From contig SVIP01000001.1 in assembly GCA_015069425.1 (NCBI GenBank), positions 1 through 64,000 on the forward strand: a DNA stretch of 64,000 nt, in the 5' to 3' direction. Both the position numbers and the translations under genes were made by a program. The number at the start of each line of letters is the position of its first letter. Position 1 is the first letter of the stretch. The stretch is from Clostridiales bacterium (GTDB taxonomy: Bacteria; Bacillota; Clostridia; Christensenellales; Borkfalkiaceae). The notes beneath the pieces are model-generated. The model was not told where the DNA came from, ran no database searches, and was given only the letters and a program-made list of their open reading frames with translations. This document shows, in pieces, positions 43,715 through 52,901 of this stretch.

Positions 43715-45343
43715 TTATTCCATTGCAATATAGTAATAATAAATTGGTTGACCGCCGTAATGAATTTCAACGTCGCATTCTGGGTATTTTTCCATAATGG
43801 TTTCTTGTAACTTGATTGCGTCTTCCTCACTTACGTCCTGACCGTAGTAAAGTGTAATTATCTCTTCACCTCTACGCAATTTTTCAATCAAGTCTAAAGT
43901 AACTTGACCAACGTCTTCACCCTTAGCCAATATCTTCTTATCGTCAAGCCCCATAACGTCGCCAACTTTTAGGTCAAAGCCATAAAGCTTTGTATTTCTA
44001 ACGGCATACGTTACTTGACCTACAGTCACCATGTCGGTTGCATGTATCATGTTTGCTTTATTTTCATTAACTGAAAGTTCGGGGTTAAATGCAAGTGCTG
44101 CCGAAAAACCTTGTGGTATATTCCTTGTAGGTATAACGTGGATTGTCTTGTTCTCAACTAGAGCTTTTGCTTGTTCTGCAGCCAATATTATGTTCTTATT
44201 GTTTGGGAACACAAACACGTTTTCTGCATTAATTCTACTAACAGCATTTGCTATATCATTTGCTGAAGGATTCATAGATTGACCACCTTCAATTACCGCA
44301 TCAACCATTAAATCCTTAAATATACTTGTAATTCCATCACCCGCTGAAACACTCATCATGCCCATTTCTTTCTTTTCAGCCTCATACTTCTTGATGAGTT
44401 CACGGTTTTGCTCTAGCATATTTTCAATCTTTAACTTATCAAGTTCACCAAGTTCTAACGCTTCACTAAGCGCTCTACCAGGTTGATTTGTATGAACGTG
44501 TACTTTTACAAACTCAAGGTCGCCTATAACTATTACGCTATCACCTATAGTCATGAGCGTCTCACGCAATCTTTCAATATCCGCTAAAGTGGTTTTCTTC
44601 TTTAAGTTTATAATGAAAAACTCTGTACAATATGCAAATTCAATACTGCCAAGACTCATTATATCAGCGTGTTCCATTACAGTGTCTTGCGACGTGGTTT
44701 CTGGAACAACCGCCGTTTCTGATACGCTCTCACCAATAAGCGCTTTATAGAAACCTTCATATAGGCACATAAGACCTTTACCACCAGCATCAACTACTCC
44801 TGCTTTCTTCAAAACTGGAAGAAGCGTGGGTGTTAATTCAACCGCCTCGTTGCCAGCGGTTATAAGTTCGGGCATAAAGGTTTCAAAATCTTTGTGTTTA
44901 TTACGAACGTTTTGTGCGTGCTCTGCAACCATTCTTGCAACGGTTAGCATAGTTCCTTCTTTAGGTTTTGACACTGCCCCATAAGCAACTTCTGCACCAG
45001 ACATCAAGGCTTGTGCAAAAATCTTAGTATCTATTTCTTCGCTCTTCTTAAGAACGCTACACATACCCCTTATTACTTGTGAAAGTATAACACCAGAGTT
45101 TCCTCTAGCACCGCGAAGTGCACCTTTAGAAACTGCATCGGTAACGTCCAAAACTTTATTACTTCTACAAGCCATTAATTCCTTAACAGCCGATTGTATA
45201 GTTAACGACATATTAGTTCCCGTATCTCCATCTGGGACAGGGAAAACGTTAAGCGCGTCAATATTAACTCGATTTGCTTCGAGAAGTTTTGCCGCCGTCA
45301 AAATCATTGACTTAAGCATTGCTCCGTTAATAGTTTTTTGCAT
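43715..45343 (-). CDS. DAK2/YloV family kinase (fatty acid kinase FakA-like)
   Basis: This 542-residue protein has a DAK2 (DhaL-like) ATP-binding N-terminal domain (about 8-200) with VFPVPDGDTGTNMSLT and RGARGNSGVILSQ, the Mg-ATP motifs. Middle and C-terminal domains (about 215-540) resemble DegV/FakB-binding regions, ending in YYGQDVSEEDA. The gene order asp23-yloV-recG is conserved in Bacillota. FakA phosphorylates fatty acids held by DegV-type FakB; the DegV gene nearby supports that role. AGGAGATATAT lies upstream of its ATG. Confidence 0.9.
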   Translation of the reverse strand: MQKTINGAMLKSMILTAAKLLEANRVNIDALNVFPVPDGDTGTNMSLTIQSAVKELMACRSNKVLDVTDAVSKGALRGARGNSGVILSQVIRGMCSVLKKSEEIDTKIFAQALMSGAEVAYGAVSKPKEGTMLTVARMVAEHAQNVRNKHKDFETFMPELITAGNEAVELTPTLLPVLKKAGVVDAGGKGLMCLYEGFYKALIGESVSETAVVPETTSQDTVMEHADIMSLGSIEFAYCTEFFIINLKKKTTLADIERLRETLMTIGDSVIVIGDLEFVKVHVHTNQPGRALSEALELGELDKLKIENMLEQNRELIKKYEAEKKEMGMMSVSAGDGITSIFKDLMVDAVIEGGQSMNPSANDIANAVSRINAENVFVFPNNKNIILAAEQAKALVENKTIHVIPTRNIPQGFSAALAFNPELSVNENKANMIHATDMVTVGQVTYAVRNTKLYGFDLKVGDVMGLDDKKILAKGEDVGQVTLDLIEKLRRGEEIITLYYGQDVSEEDAIKLQETIMEKYPECDVEIHYGGQPIYYYYIAME

Positions 45344-45387
45344 ATATATCTCCTGCCAAAAGGCACTATCTCAAATTAAAAATTCAC

Positions 45388-45738
45388 TTATTGTTTTACG
45401 CCCATTACTTTTACGTTTATGGTATCAACAATCATACCTGTAAAACGCTCTACTTTGTATTTAACAGACTCTTTAAGTGCTTCTACGACTGCCTTTATAG
45501 ACACGCCGTATTTTACAATTACAGACAAATCAATATATATTCTGTCACCATATGCGTGAACTTTTATTCCCTTCACTTCGTGACCGAATCTTAAAAAACT
45601 AATCGCTGAATCTATAATATTCCTTGGTGTAAATTCTACGATACCATAACAATCCATAGCAACGTGAGAAACGTAACGTGCTATAGTCTTTTCTGATATT
45701 GATATTCTGCCGTAGATATTATTAGTTTTTACAGACAT
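45388..45738 (-). CDS. Asp23/Gls24 family protein (YloU-like)
   Basis: This 116-residue protein has the Asp23 signature: ISEKTIARYVSHVAMDCYGIV followed by KVHAYGDRIYIDLSVIVKYG and a final VDTINVKVMGV strand. Family members are envelope-stress-associated proteins of unclear activity. It is the first gene of the asp23-yloV-recG series and has a near-consensus promoter and a GTGAGG SD. It is divergent from rpmB as in B. subtilis. Confidence 0.9.
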   Translation of the reverse strand: MSVKTNNIYGRISISEKTIARYVSHVAMDCYGIVEFTPRNIIDSAISFLRFGHEVKGIKVHAYGDRIYIDLSVIVKYGVSIKAVVEALKESVKYKVERFTGMIVDTINVKVMGVKQ

Positions 45739-45765
45739 ACTGACCTCACTATAATCATTACACCT

Positions 45766-45794
45766 ATTTTACTATATTTAATGACTTTTTGCAA
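45766..45794 (-). promoter_or_regulatory. Promoter of asp23-yloV
   Basis: TTGCAA (45789-45794) and TAAAAT (45766-45771) on the minus strand are 17 bases apart. Confidence 0.75.
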
Positions 45795-45953
45795 CCCTTT
45801 AATTCAAATAAATGAAATTTTTTACGCCTATAAAAAATTTTTAATATAAAATTTTGAAAATCCACCCCTTATTTTGTTGCTTTTTACAAGATAATGTGAT
45901 AGAGTATTTGTTGTTGAAAAATAAAATACATTCCAAAGACGGAGGATATTAAT

Positions 45954-46145
45954 ATGAGTAGAGTATGTAGTGTTTGTGGAAAAGGTAAACTTTCTGGTAA
46001 TTTGGTTAGTCACTCAAACCGTAAAACCCCTAAGTTATATGAAGCTAATCTTCAAAAGGTAAGCGTTAAAAAGGAAAACGGCACTGTTTCTAAAGAATAC
46101 GTTTGTACTAGATGCTTAAAGAGCGGTAAGGTAGAAAGAGCGTAA
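45954..46145 (+). CDS. rpmB: Large ribosomal subunit protein bL28
   Basis: This 63-residue protein is a complete bL28 of the zinc-binding (C+) form: the CSVCGKGKLSG pair at the front and CTRCLKSGKV near the end supply four Cys. The conserved NLVSHSNRKTPKLYEANLQKV lies between. GGAGG is placed seven bases before the ATG. It is a single-gene unit with its own terminator, divergent from asp23. Confidence 0.97.
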   Translation: MSRVCSVCGKGKLSGNLVSHSNRKTPKLYEANLQKVSVKKENGTVSKEYVCTRCLKSGKVERA

Positions 46146-46160
46146 TAGTTAAAAAAACAT

Positions 46161-46188
46161 AAGCCACCTTTTGGTGGCTTTTATTTTG
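46161..46188 (+). terminator. rpmB terminator
   Basis: AAGCCACC (46161-46168) pairs with GGTGGCTT (46173-46180), loop TTTT, followed by TTATTTTG. Confidence 0.88.
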
Positions 46189-46201
46189 CTTTTAAAATTA
46201 C

Positions 46202-46232
46202 AGTGTGCTTGAATTTTCAAGCACACTTTTTT
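46202..46232. terminator. Second hairpin between rpmB and cysK
   Basis: AGTGTGCTTGAA (46202-46213) pairs with TTCAAGCACACT (46216-46227) and has a T-run on the plus strand. On the minus strand, after cysK, the U-run is weak. Confidence 0.75.
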
Positions 46233-47157
46233 ATTCAAACATTTCAGTTGACAAATATCTTTCCCCAGTATCGGGTAACAGCACAACTATTACTTTATTT
46301 TTATATTCTTCCCTTTTAGCCAGTTTTATCCCAGCCGAGATTGCTGCCCCAGAAGATATCCCGACAAGTAGCCCCTCTTTTAAGCAAAGTTCTTTTGCTC
46401 TTAACATCGCCTCTTCATCCGTAACGGTTAAAACACCGTCACAAACAGTTTTATCAAAATTTTTAGGCACAAAATTAGCACCTATTCCTTGTATTTTATG
46501 CGCACCCGATATACCTTTACTAATAAGTGGAGAACTTTCAGGTTCAACTGCAAAAATTTCAACTTTAGGATTCTTTTCCTTTAAATATCTAGCAACTCCC
46601 GATAGTGTTCCACCAGTTCCCACGCAAGACACAAACACATCAACCTTTCCATCAGTATCTTCATATATCTCAGGCCCTGTAGTGTTATAATGAGAAAGTA
46701 TATTTGCTTCATTTTCAAACTGCCCTAAAATAATGCTATTAGGTGTGTTCTTTTGTATTTCTTCCGCTTTAACTATTGCCCCTTTCATTCCGAGTTTACC
46801 ATCAGTTAAAACTATTTCTGCACCGTACGCCCTTAAAAGTTTACGCCTTTCTATGCTCATAGTGTCGGGCATAGTTAAAATTACTTTATAACCACGAGGC
46901 ACAGCAATTGCTGAAATTCCTATTCCTGTATTACCACTTGTCGGCTCAATTATCGTTCCGCCTTTTGTAATAAGCCCGTCTTTTTCCGCTTGGTCTATCA
47001 TATATTTACTAGCACGGTCCTTTGAACTGCCCGCAGGGTTAAAACGCTCTAGTTTTACTAAAAGCCTTGCCTCTATATTCTCGCTTTTTTTAATATTGTT
47101 AACTTCTAAAAGCGGTGTCTTTCCTATTAGCTGGTCTATATTTTGATATATTTTCAT
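46231..47157 (-). CDS. cysK: Cysteine synthase (O-acetylserine sulfhydrylase)
   Basis: The enzyme has about 308 residues from ATG 47157 (an in-frame TTG at 47163 has a GAGG upstream and is an alternative). The PLP lysine is in NPAGSSKDRASKYM, the Asn-loop in EPTSGNTGIGI, and the phosphate loop in VGTGGTLSGVARYL; all are standard. It makes cysteine from O-acetylserine and sulfide in the cytoplasm. The gene closely follows the YfcE-type gene and ends the rsmA-rdgB-yfcE-cysK series. Confidence 0.93.
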   Translation of the reverse strand: MKIYQNIDQLIGKTPLLEVNNIKKSENIEARLLVKLERFNPAGSSKDRASKYMIDQAEKDGLITKGGTIIEPTSGNTGIGISAIAVPRGYKVILTMPDTMSIERRKLLRAYGAEIVLTDGKLGMKGAIVKAEEIQKNTPNSIILGQFENEANILSHYNTTGPEIYEDTDGKVDVFVSCVGTGGTLSGVARYLKEKNPKVEIFAVEPESSPLISKGISGAHKIQGIGANFVPKNFDKTVCDGVLTVTDEEAMLRAKELCLKEGLLVGISSGAAISAGIKLAKREEYKNKVIVVLLPDTGERYLSTEMFE

Positions 47158-47159
47158 AA

Positions 47160-47624
47160 TCAATCTCTAACCTCGACGTTCTTTGTAGTCACTTTTCCAT
47201 CGTGAAACACTGCATAGCAGTATGTTTTTTCATAAAAACCACTCATACAGCCTGGATTTACAAATAATATTCCATCTTGCTTAAAGGTATCCGATACATG
47301 TGTATGTCCGTAAAAAACGGCGTTTACACCTTTTTCCTTTGCTACATAAATAAGATTTAACATATTACTTTTAACCGAATATTTATTGCCGTGAGTAATT
47401 AGTATTTTTACCTTTTCTATCTCTAAAATTCTATCTTCGCCTCCACCGTCACAATTCCCTTTAACTGAAATGATTTTTTTACCTAGTTCTTTTTCATAAG
47501 CAAAAATATCCCTTTGAAAATCTCCTAAATGAATAACAAAGTCGCTTTCTTGCATAATAGGTAAAATCTTTTCAATAGCAGAAAAATTGCCGTGTGTATC
47601 CGACAAAATCACAGCCGTTTTCAC
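47160..47624 (-). CDS. YfcE-family metallophosphoesterase
   Basis: This 154-residue phosphodiesterase has the dimetal motifs LSDTHGN, HLGDFQRD, KGNCDGG, ITHGN and FYGHTHVSDT. It belongs to the YfcE/MJ0936 group, which cleaves phosphodiesters of uncertain physiological target. Translation starts at GTG 47624, whose bases overlap the rdgB stop (GTGA), so it is translationally coupled. Confidence 0.92.
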   Translation of the reverse strand: MKTAVILSDTHGNFSAIEKILPIMQESDFVIHLGDFQRDIFAYEKELGKKIISVKGNCDGGGEDRILEIEKVKILITHGNKYSVKSNMLNLIYVAKEKGVNAVFYGHTHVSDTFKQDGILFVNPGCMSGFYEKTYCYAVFHDGKVTTKNVEVRD

Positions 47625-48199
47625 TTTAACTTTTCCCTTAATGCTTTAATCGCTCGGTAGCGGTGACTGATTTTATTTTTATCTTCCGAAGACGCAAGTC
47701 CCAAACTAATATTTAAGTCGTCACTATAAAACAATGGATCGTAACCAAATCCGTTCTCGCCATAGCATTTATCTAAAATTTTTCCGTGCGTTTCGCCTGT
47801 CGCAGTTATAATTTCACCATTTGGTTTATAAAAGACCATGCAACAAACGAACTTGGCTTTTCTATTTTCAACACCTTGCATATTTTTAAGCAACAACTCG
47901 TTATTATGCTCGTCCACGCCGTCACCAGCATATCTTGCACTATATATTCCCGGTTCTCCGTTAAGTGCATCAACGCAAATTCCACTATCATCCGCTAGAG
48001 CGGGTAAATTGAGCGCCTCAGAGACTGCTTTTGCTTTAATGAGTGCATTTTCATAAAAAGTTTTACCATCTTCTTCAATCTCAAAATTAAAACCCAACTC
48101 TTTATAGCCAACCACTTCAAATTCTGGGAGCATTTCCCCTATTTCTTTTATTTTATGAGCGTTTCCACTCGCCAAAACTAATCTTTGTTTCTTTTCCAT
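47621..48199 (-). CDS. rdgB: XTP/dITP diphosphatase (RdgB/HAM1)
   Basis: The enzyme has about 192 residues from ATG 48199; GGTGG is correctly spaced for it, while GTG 48208 overlaps that site. Family motifs are LASGNAHKIKEI, LADDSGICVDALNG, GFGYDPLFY and ISHRYRAIKAL. It removes non-canonical purine triphosphates such as dITP and XTP from the nucleotide pool. It follows rsmA by 11 bp. Confidence 0.94.
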   Translation of the reverse strand: MEKKQRLVLASGNAHKIKEIGEMLPEFEVVGYKELGFNFEIEEDGKTFYENALIKAKAVSEALNLPALADDSGICVDALNGEPGIYSARYAGDGVDEHNNELLLKNMQGVENRKAKFVCCMVFYKPNGEIITATGETHGKILDKCYGENGFGYDPLFYSDDLNISLGLASSEDKNKISHRYRAIKALREKLK

Positions 48200-48210
48200 T
48201 TTCTCCACCG

Positions 48211-49044
48211 TTAAATTAATGGTAAGTTACCAACCAACCTAACATAATCTTCCGCCGATAAATTTTCGCCTCTGACCGTAAGCGATATATCACTTTCATT
48301 TAATGCTTTTTCAACTTCTGCTCTACTCATTTTATAAGTGCTCATAATATTGTTTACAAGCATTTTTCTTCTACTTGAGAAAGCACAACGAACTAAGTCT
48401 CTTACCCTCTTAAAATCAACGCCTGAATTTTTATCTTTTTCAATATCTATTTTAACAACCGCTGAATCCACGTTGGGTGGTGGTGTAAATTTGTCTCTTG
48501 GAACACGAATTATTACTTCCGCACTACCTCGTAAATTTATCCCAACGGTTATCGCACCATAATCAGAAGTGCTTTCTTTTGCCGACAAGCGGTAAGCAAC
48601 TTCTTCTTGTACCATTATGACCATTGCTTTAAGGTGCTTTGCCTCTTCAATAAAACGCATTATTATTGGAGTAGTTATATAATATGGTAAATTTGCAACC
48701 ATAATATATTCACCACCAAGTTTTTTCTCAACGTCTATTAAGTTTTGTTTCATTATATCTGAAAACACGATTTCAACGTTATCGCAATCACTAAGTGTTT
48801 CATTTAGTACAGGTTTTAAGCGAGTGTCTATTTCATAACCTACAACCCGTTTGGCTTTTTTCGACAGAACACTTGTCAAAGCCCCAGCACCACATCCAAT
48901 TTCTAACACCGTATCATCTTTGGTAACGCATGCTTTACTCACTATTTCTTCTAGCAATAAATTATCGGTTAAAAAATTTTGCCCATACGCCTTTTTTAAG
49001 ACTAAACCGTGTTCTCTTAATAAATTTTTTAAAGATTTTTCCAT
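48211..49044 (-). CDS. rsmA: 16S rRNA (adenine1518/1519-N6)-dimethyltransferase
   Basis: This 277-residue enzyme has the SAM-binding VLEIGCGAGALTSVL and the catalytic VANLPYYITTPIIM (NLPY) motif, followed by the C-terminal KsgA domain (FSSRRKMLVNNIMSTY). It dimethylates two adjacent adenines in 16S rRNA during 30S maturation. AAAGGTAAAAA precedes the ATG. It opens the rsmA-rdgB-yfcE-cysK series. Confidence 0.95.
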   Translation of the reverse strand: MEKSLKNLLREHGLVLKKAYGQNFLTDNLLLEEIVSKACVTKDDTVLEIGCGAGALTSVLSKKAKRVVGYEIDTRLKPVLNETLSDCDNVEIVFSDIMKQNLIDVEKKLGGEYIMVANLPYYITTPIIMRFIEEAKHLKAMVIMVQEEVAYRLSAKESTSDYGAITVGINLRGSAEVIIRVPRDKFTPPPNVDSAVVKIDIEKDKNSGVDFKRVRDLVRCAFSSRRKMLVNNIMSTYKMSRAEVEKALNESDISLTVRGENLSAEDYVRLVGNLPLI

Positions 49045-49157
49045 TTTTTACCTTTGTATTTTTGGTATAAAATTTTTATTTCTTCACATTATATTAACGT
49101 AAAGAGAAATTCTTTACTATCAATCATTTTTACAAATGAACTGAGAATAATACAAGA

Positions 49158-49182
49158 TAAAGTCGAAAAATTTTCGACTTTA
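49158..49182. terminator. Hairpin after tatD
   Basis: AAAGTCGAAAA (49159-49169) pairs with TTTTCGACTTT (49171-49181). It lies 8 bp after the tatD stop; the minus-strand U-run is weak. Confidence 0.6.
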
Positions 49183-49189
49183 TTTTGCT

Positions 49190-49960
49190 TTAGTTAAGTT
49201 TATAAAACAATGTTTTTGCGTTTTTCATAACTTGATTTGCAAAATCAGTTAATTCTAAACCTTTTAAATTTGCTAAAAACGCAGTTATTATCGGTAGATT
49301 TTTAGGCGCATTCACAGTTCCCCTTAAAGGGTGTGGTGCTAAATAGGGGCTATCCGTTTCTGTTAAACACCTATCTTGTGGCACAAACTTTGCGACATCT
49401 AACAATCCGTTTGCATTCTTAAAAGTAACGGGCCCTGCAAATGATATATAAATCCCTAAGTCAAGTAATTGCTTTGCCGTTTCCACACTCCCGGAAAAAC
49501 AGTGCATAACCCCGCCATAACTTAACTTATCTTTATTTTGCTTTAACACTGAAAGCATATCTGCGGTAGCATCTCTACTGTGAATACATATCGGCAACTT
49601 GCTCTCTTTTGCCAACTCAATTTGCTCTACAAAACACTGTTTTTGTTTTACTTCATCGTATGGCTTCCAATAATAATCAAGTCCGATTTCCCCTATTGCA
49701 ACACATTTTTTATTAGTTACTAATAATTTTAATTTATCTAAAGCCTCATCATTAAAATGATTAGCGTCGCTTGGATGAAAACCAACGGCATAATATATAG
49801 ACTGATATTTATCAGCAAGTTCTTTTCCCTTTTCGCTTGAACTTATATTACACCCCATATTAATCACAAGGTCAACACCGCTTAACTGATATTCTTTCAC
49901 TACCTCGTCGGTATTTATAAGTTTTTGGTCATCAAGGTGACAATGCGTGTCAATAAACAT
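49190..49960 (-). CDS. tatD: TatD family metal-dependent deoxyribonuclease
   Basis: This 256-residue barrel has the metal residues of the family: FIDTHCHLDD at the start, GEIGLDYYW, ICIHSRDA, GVMHCFSGS and LTETDSPYLAP. It is a 3'-5' DNase thought to act in repair. The ATG overlaps the metG stop (TAATG), so translation is coupled. The metG-tatD order is widespread in Bacillota. Confidence 0.94.
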   Translation of the reverse strand: MFIDTHCHLDDQKLINTDEVVKEYQLSGVDLVINMGCNISSSEKGKELADKYQSIYYAVGFHPSDANHFNDEALDKLKLLVTNKKCVAIGEIGLDYYWKPYDEVKQKQCFVEQIELAKESKLPICIHSRDATADMLSVLKQNKDKLSYGGVMHCFSGSVETAKQLLDLGIYISFAGPVTFKNANGLLDVAKFVPQDRCLTETDSPYLAPHPLRGTVNAPKNLPIITAFLANLKGLELTDFANQVMKNAKTLFYKLN

Positions 49961-51936
49961 TAAAAAATTTGACTCCCGTCTGCGATATCCTTTTCCGGAG
50001 TTAAAAATGCTAAATTCCCATTTTCATCTTCAGCACAAATAATCATACCCTCGCTAACTATTCCGCAAAGTTTTGCAGGCTTTAAGTTGGTTATCATTGC
50101 AAGTTTTTTGCCTACCAACTGTTCTGGTGAATAAGCAAGCGCTATTCCACTTACAACCGTTCTAGTTTCTTCGCCGAGTTTTACGGTGAGTTTAAGAAGT
50201 TTTTTACTCTTTTCCACCTTTTCACATGCAGTAACTAAAGCAACTTTTATTTGCACTTTAGAAAAATCGTCAATATCTATGGCTGGTTTTTCCGAATGGT
50301 CGTGAAGTTTAACTTCCGTCTTTTTCTCTTCTTTCTTTTCTTCTTTCACTTCTGCTTTTTCTTTTCTTTCTTCTATCATAGCGTTTACCTTTTCCATTAT
50401 CTTCGCTCCATCAAGTCTTGCAAACAAAATTTCGGGAGTTTCAGTTACTTTTCCTTGTTTAATTAAACCAAATTTATTTAATTCATCAAATTCTCTAATT
50501 GGAAGATTTAGCATTTTTGCAACTTTTTCGGCTGTTTCGGGCAAATATGGAGATAAAAGTGAAGTGCCAATTATAATACTTTCGGTTAAGTTATATAAAA
50601 CTGCTTTTAATCTTTCCGCCTTAGTTTCGTCTTTTGCAAGTGACCACGGCATTGTTTCATCAATGTATTTATTTGCTCTTCTAAACACGGTAAAGATTTC
50701 AAACAACGCATCGGCAACCTTGAATTCGTCCATTTTCGCCTTTACTTTTGCGCAAGCAGAAGTAACAACTGCTTTAAGCTCTTCATCAACAGGCTCTGAC
50801 ACGCCCGAATCACTAACTATTCCGCCAAAATATTTATTGCTCATCGCTATAGTACGGCTTACTAAATTTCCGTAAACGTTTGCTAAATCACTGTTTATAG
50901 TGTCTATTACAGATTCCCAAGAAATAAGCCCGTCGTTATCTTGTGGCATTGCTGTTAAAACGTAATATCTAACTGCGTCTTTACCAAAATATTCCACTAA
51001 ATCATCAGCATAGATAACGTTTCCTTTCGATTTACTCATCTTGCCACCGTCTTGAAGTAGCCAACCGTGTCCATATACTTTTTCGGGTAACGGAATATCT
51101 AACGCCATTAAGAATATTGGCCAATAAATAGTGTGGAATCTTATTATATCTTTTCCAATAACGTGAACGTTTGCCGGCCAAAGTTTCTTAAACTGTTCAG
51201 TATGATTACCGTCCGCATCATAGCCGATACCTGTAATATAGTTTGTTAAAGCGTCAAGCCAAACGTAAACAACGTGCTTACTATCAAAATCAACAGGTAT
51301 ACCCCACTTGAAGGTACTTCTAGAAACGCACAAATCTTGAAGTCCTGGCTTTAAGAAGTTGTTCACCATCTCGTTCTTTCTTGAAACTGGGGTAATGAAC
51401 TCGGGGTGCTTTTCATAATACTCCATCAATCTATCAGCATATTTACTCATTTTGAAAAAGTACGCTTCTTCTTGAGATTTTTTAACTTCTCTTCCACAGT
51501 CTGGACATTTTCCGTCAACCAACTGACTTTCCGTCCAAAATGATTCACATGGCGTACAATACCAACCCTCGTAAGAGCCTTTATAAATATCGCCTTTATC
51601 GTATAATTTTTTGAATATTTTTTGCACTTGTTTTTCGTGATATTCGTCGGTAGTTCTTATAAATTTATCGTAAGAAACGCCAACTAAATCCCAAATATTT
51701 TTAATTACGTCTGCAACGCCGTCTACGAATTGCTTAGGAGAAACATTTGCCGCCGCCGCTTTTTCTTCTATTTTTTGACCATGTTCGTCCGTTCCTGTTT
51801 GAAAAAACACGTCATAACCTTCGTATCTTTTAAAGCGTGCTAAACTGTCTGCCAAAATCGCTTCGTAAGTGTTGCCTATATGTGGTTTTCCCGACGTGTA
51901 TGCTATCGCCGTCGTTAAATAATATTTTTCTTTCAT
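49960..51936 (-). CDS. metG: Methionine-tRNA ligase with C-terminal tRNA-binding domain
   Basis: This 658-residue enzyme has KPHIGNTYEA (HIGH-type), KMSKSKGNV (KMSKS), and a zinc knuckle (CTPCESFW, then GKCPDCGREV). After the anticodon-binding helix bundle comes a Lys/Glu-rich linker (about 525-545) and an EMAP/Trbp111 domain (about 550-658). AAGGAGAGAGG precedes the ATG. It charges tRNA-Met and initiator tRNA. Confidence 0.96.
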   Translation of the reverse strand: MKEKYYLTTAIAYTSGKPHIGNTYEAILADSLARFKRYEGYDVFFQTGTDEHGQKIEEKAAAANVSPKQFVDGVADVIKNIWDLVGVSYDKFIRTTDEYHEKQVQKIFKKLYDKGDIYKGSYEGWYCTPCESFWTESQLVDGKCPDCGREVKKSQEEAYFFKMSKYADRLMEYYEKHPEFITPVSRKNEMVNNFLKPGLQDLCVSRSTFKWGIPVDFDSKHVVYVWLDALTNYITGIGYDADGNHTEQFKKLWPANVHVIGKDIIRFHTIYWPIFLMALDIPLPEKVYGHGWLLQDGGKMSKSKGNVIYADDLVEYFGKDAVRYYVLTAMPQDNDGLISWESVIDTINSDLANVYGNLVSRTIAMSNKYFGGIVSDSGVSEPVDEELKAVVTSACAKVKAKMDEFKVADALFEIFTVFRRANKYIDETMPWSLAKDETKAERLKAVLYNLTESIIIGTSLLSPYLPETAEKVAKMLNLPIREFDELNKFGLIKQGKVTETPEILFARLDGAKIMEKVNAMIEERKEKAEVKEEKKEEKKTEVKLHDHSEKPAIDIDDFSKVQIKVALVTACEKVEKSKKLLKLTVKLGEETRTVVSGIALAYSPEQLVGKKLAMITNLKPAKLCGIVSEGMIICAEDENGNLAFLTPEKDIADGSQIF

Positions 51937-51946
51937 TCCTCTCTCC

Positions 51947-52273
51947 TTAAATAAACTTTATCTCGGTATTTTCATCGCAAGTATTACTATTTTCAACAAC
52001 CATAACTGTTGCGTCTTTACTTACCGTTATATGATGCCACCCTGCTTTCTTAATGTTGTAAACGACGCACTTTTCCATTTCTACAACTTCAGTATCTGTG
52101 TAAAGCGTTGCCGTGCCATCTAATAGTATAAACGCTTCGTCAGTCAAAAGATGCCTTTCTAATCTATCAAATTTTGAAAATCGTTCGCTATATCTAAGCA
52201 AACCTATTTTCCAATTTTCATATTGCATTGCCACGCTAAAATCTTCGCCATTATAAAAATATTTTTCTATCAT
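51947..52273 (-). CDS. Cupin-like hypothetical protein
   Basis: This 108-residue protein looks like a single small cupin barrel: HLLTDEAFILLDGTATLYTD, then MEKCVVYNIKKAGWHHITVSKD. It has one conserved His pair (GWHH) but not a full metal triad. AGGAGA precedes the ATG. It lies 10 bp upstream of metG, so co-transcription is likely. Function unknown. Confidence 0.75.
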   Translation of the reverse strand: MIEKYFYNGEDFSVAMQYENWKIGLLRYSERFSKFDRLERHLLTDEAFILLDGTATLYTDTEVVEMEKCVVYNIKKAGWHHITVSKDATVMVVENSNTCDENTEIKFI

Positions 52274-52334
52274 ACCATTCTCCTATTCTAATATTTTAAC
52301 ATATTTTTTCCGCATATTCAAGGATAATTCGGCA

Positions 52335-52340
52335 TAAAGT
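52335..52340 (+). promoter_or_regulatory. -10 element of spmA
   Basis: TAAAGT ends six bases before the spmA ATG, no SD is present, and no convincing -35 box is seen. Confidence 0.35.
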
Positions 52341-52346
52341 TTTATT

Positions 52347-52901
52347 ATGAACGTAATTTTTGGTTTTATTACCCTACTTTCAATGATTATACTGCTTTTT
52401 ATTAATCCAAACGGAATAATGAGCGCAATGTTATCAGGTGGACAAAAGGCCCTTGACTTAACTTTAAAAATGGTCGTTATATATGCTGTATGGCTTGGAG
52501 TATTCGAGCTTCTAGAAAGAACTGGATTATCAAAAAAATTTGCAAAAGCCCTAACCCCTCTTAATAAGTTCTTATTTGGACCTCTTCCAGAAAAAGCAAA
52601 TGATTATATGTCATTAAATATTTCCGCAAACATATTAGGAATGAGCGGTGCGACTACACCCATGGGAATAAAATCAATAAACGAACTTGAAAAACACCCA
52701 AACACCGAATATGCGATTACTATGTTTTTCGTTATCAATGCCACAAGCATTCAATTAATACCATCTTCAGTTTTAGCACTCAGAACTTCTTTAGGCTCTC
52801 TTTCTCCATCTGACATAATATTGCCGACTGCACTAGCCACTCTTTTGTCTACGGTAATCGGTGTATTATTAGTCAAAATTTTTGTTAAAAAACACAGATA
52901 A
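52347..52901 (+). CDS. spmA: Spore maturation protein A
   Basis: This 184-residue membrane protein has a nucleoside-transporter-gate-like architecture and typical SpmA segments: VVIYAVWLGVFELLERTGLS, LNISANILGMSGATTPMGIK and FFVINATSIQLIPSSVLALR. SpmA and SpmB together affect spore core dehydration. The stop overlaps the spmB ATG (TAATG). Its presence suggests a sporulating lineage. Confidence 0.92.
   Translation: MNVIFGFITLLSMIILLFINPNGIMSAMLSGGQKALDLTLKMVVIYAVWLGVFELLERTGLSKKFAKALTPLNKFLFGPLPEKANDYMSLNISANILGMSGATTPMGIKSINELEKHPNTEYAITMFFVINATSIQLIPSSVLALRTSLGSLSPSDIILPTALATLLSTVIGVLLVKIFVKKHR

Noticed and set aside
47786-48056. Small plus-strand frames opposite rdgB
   Set aside because: They are shadows of a well-conserved gene without SD or family resemblance.
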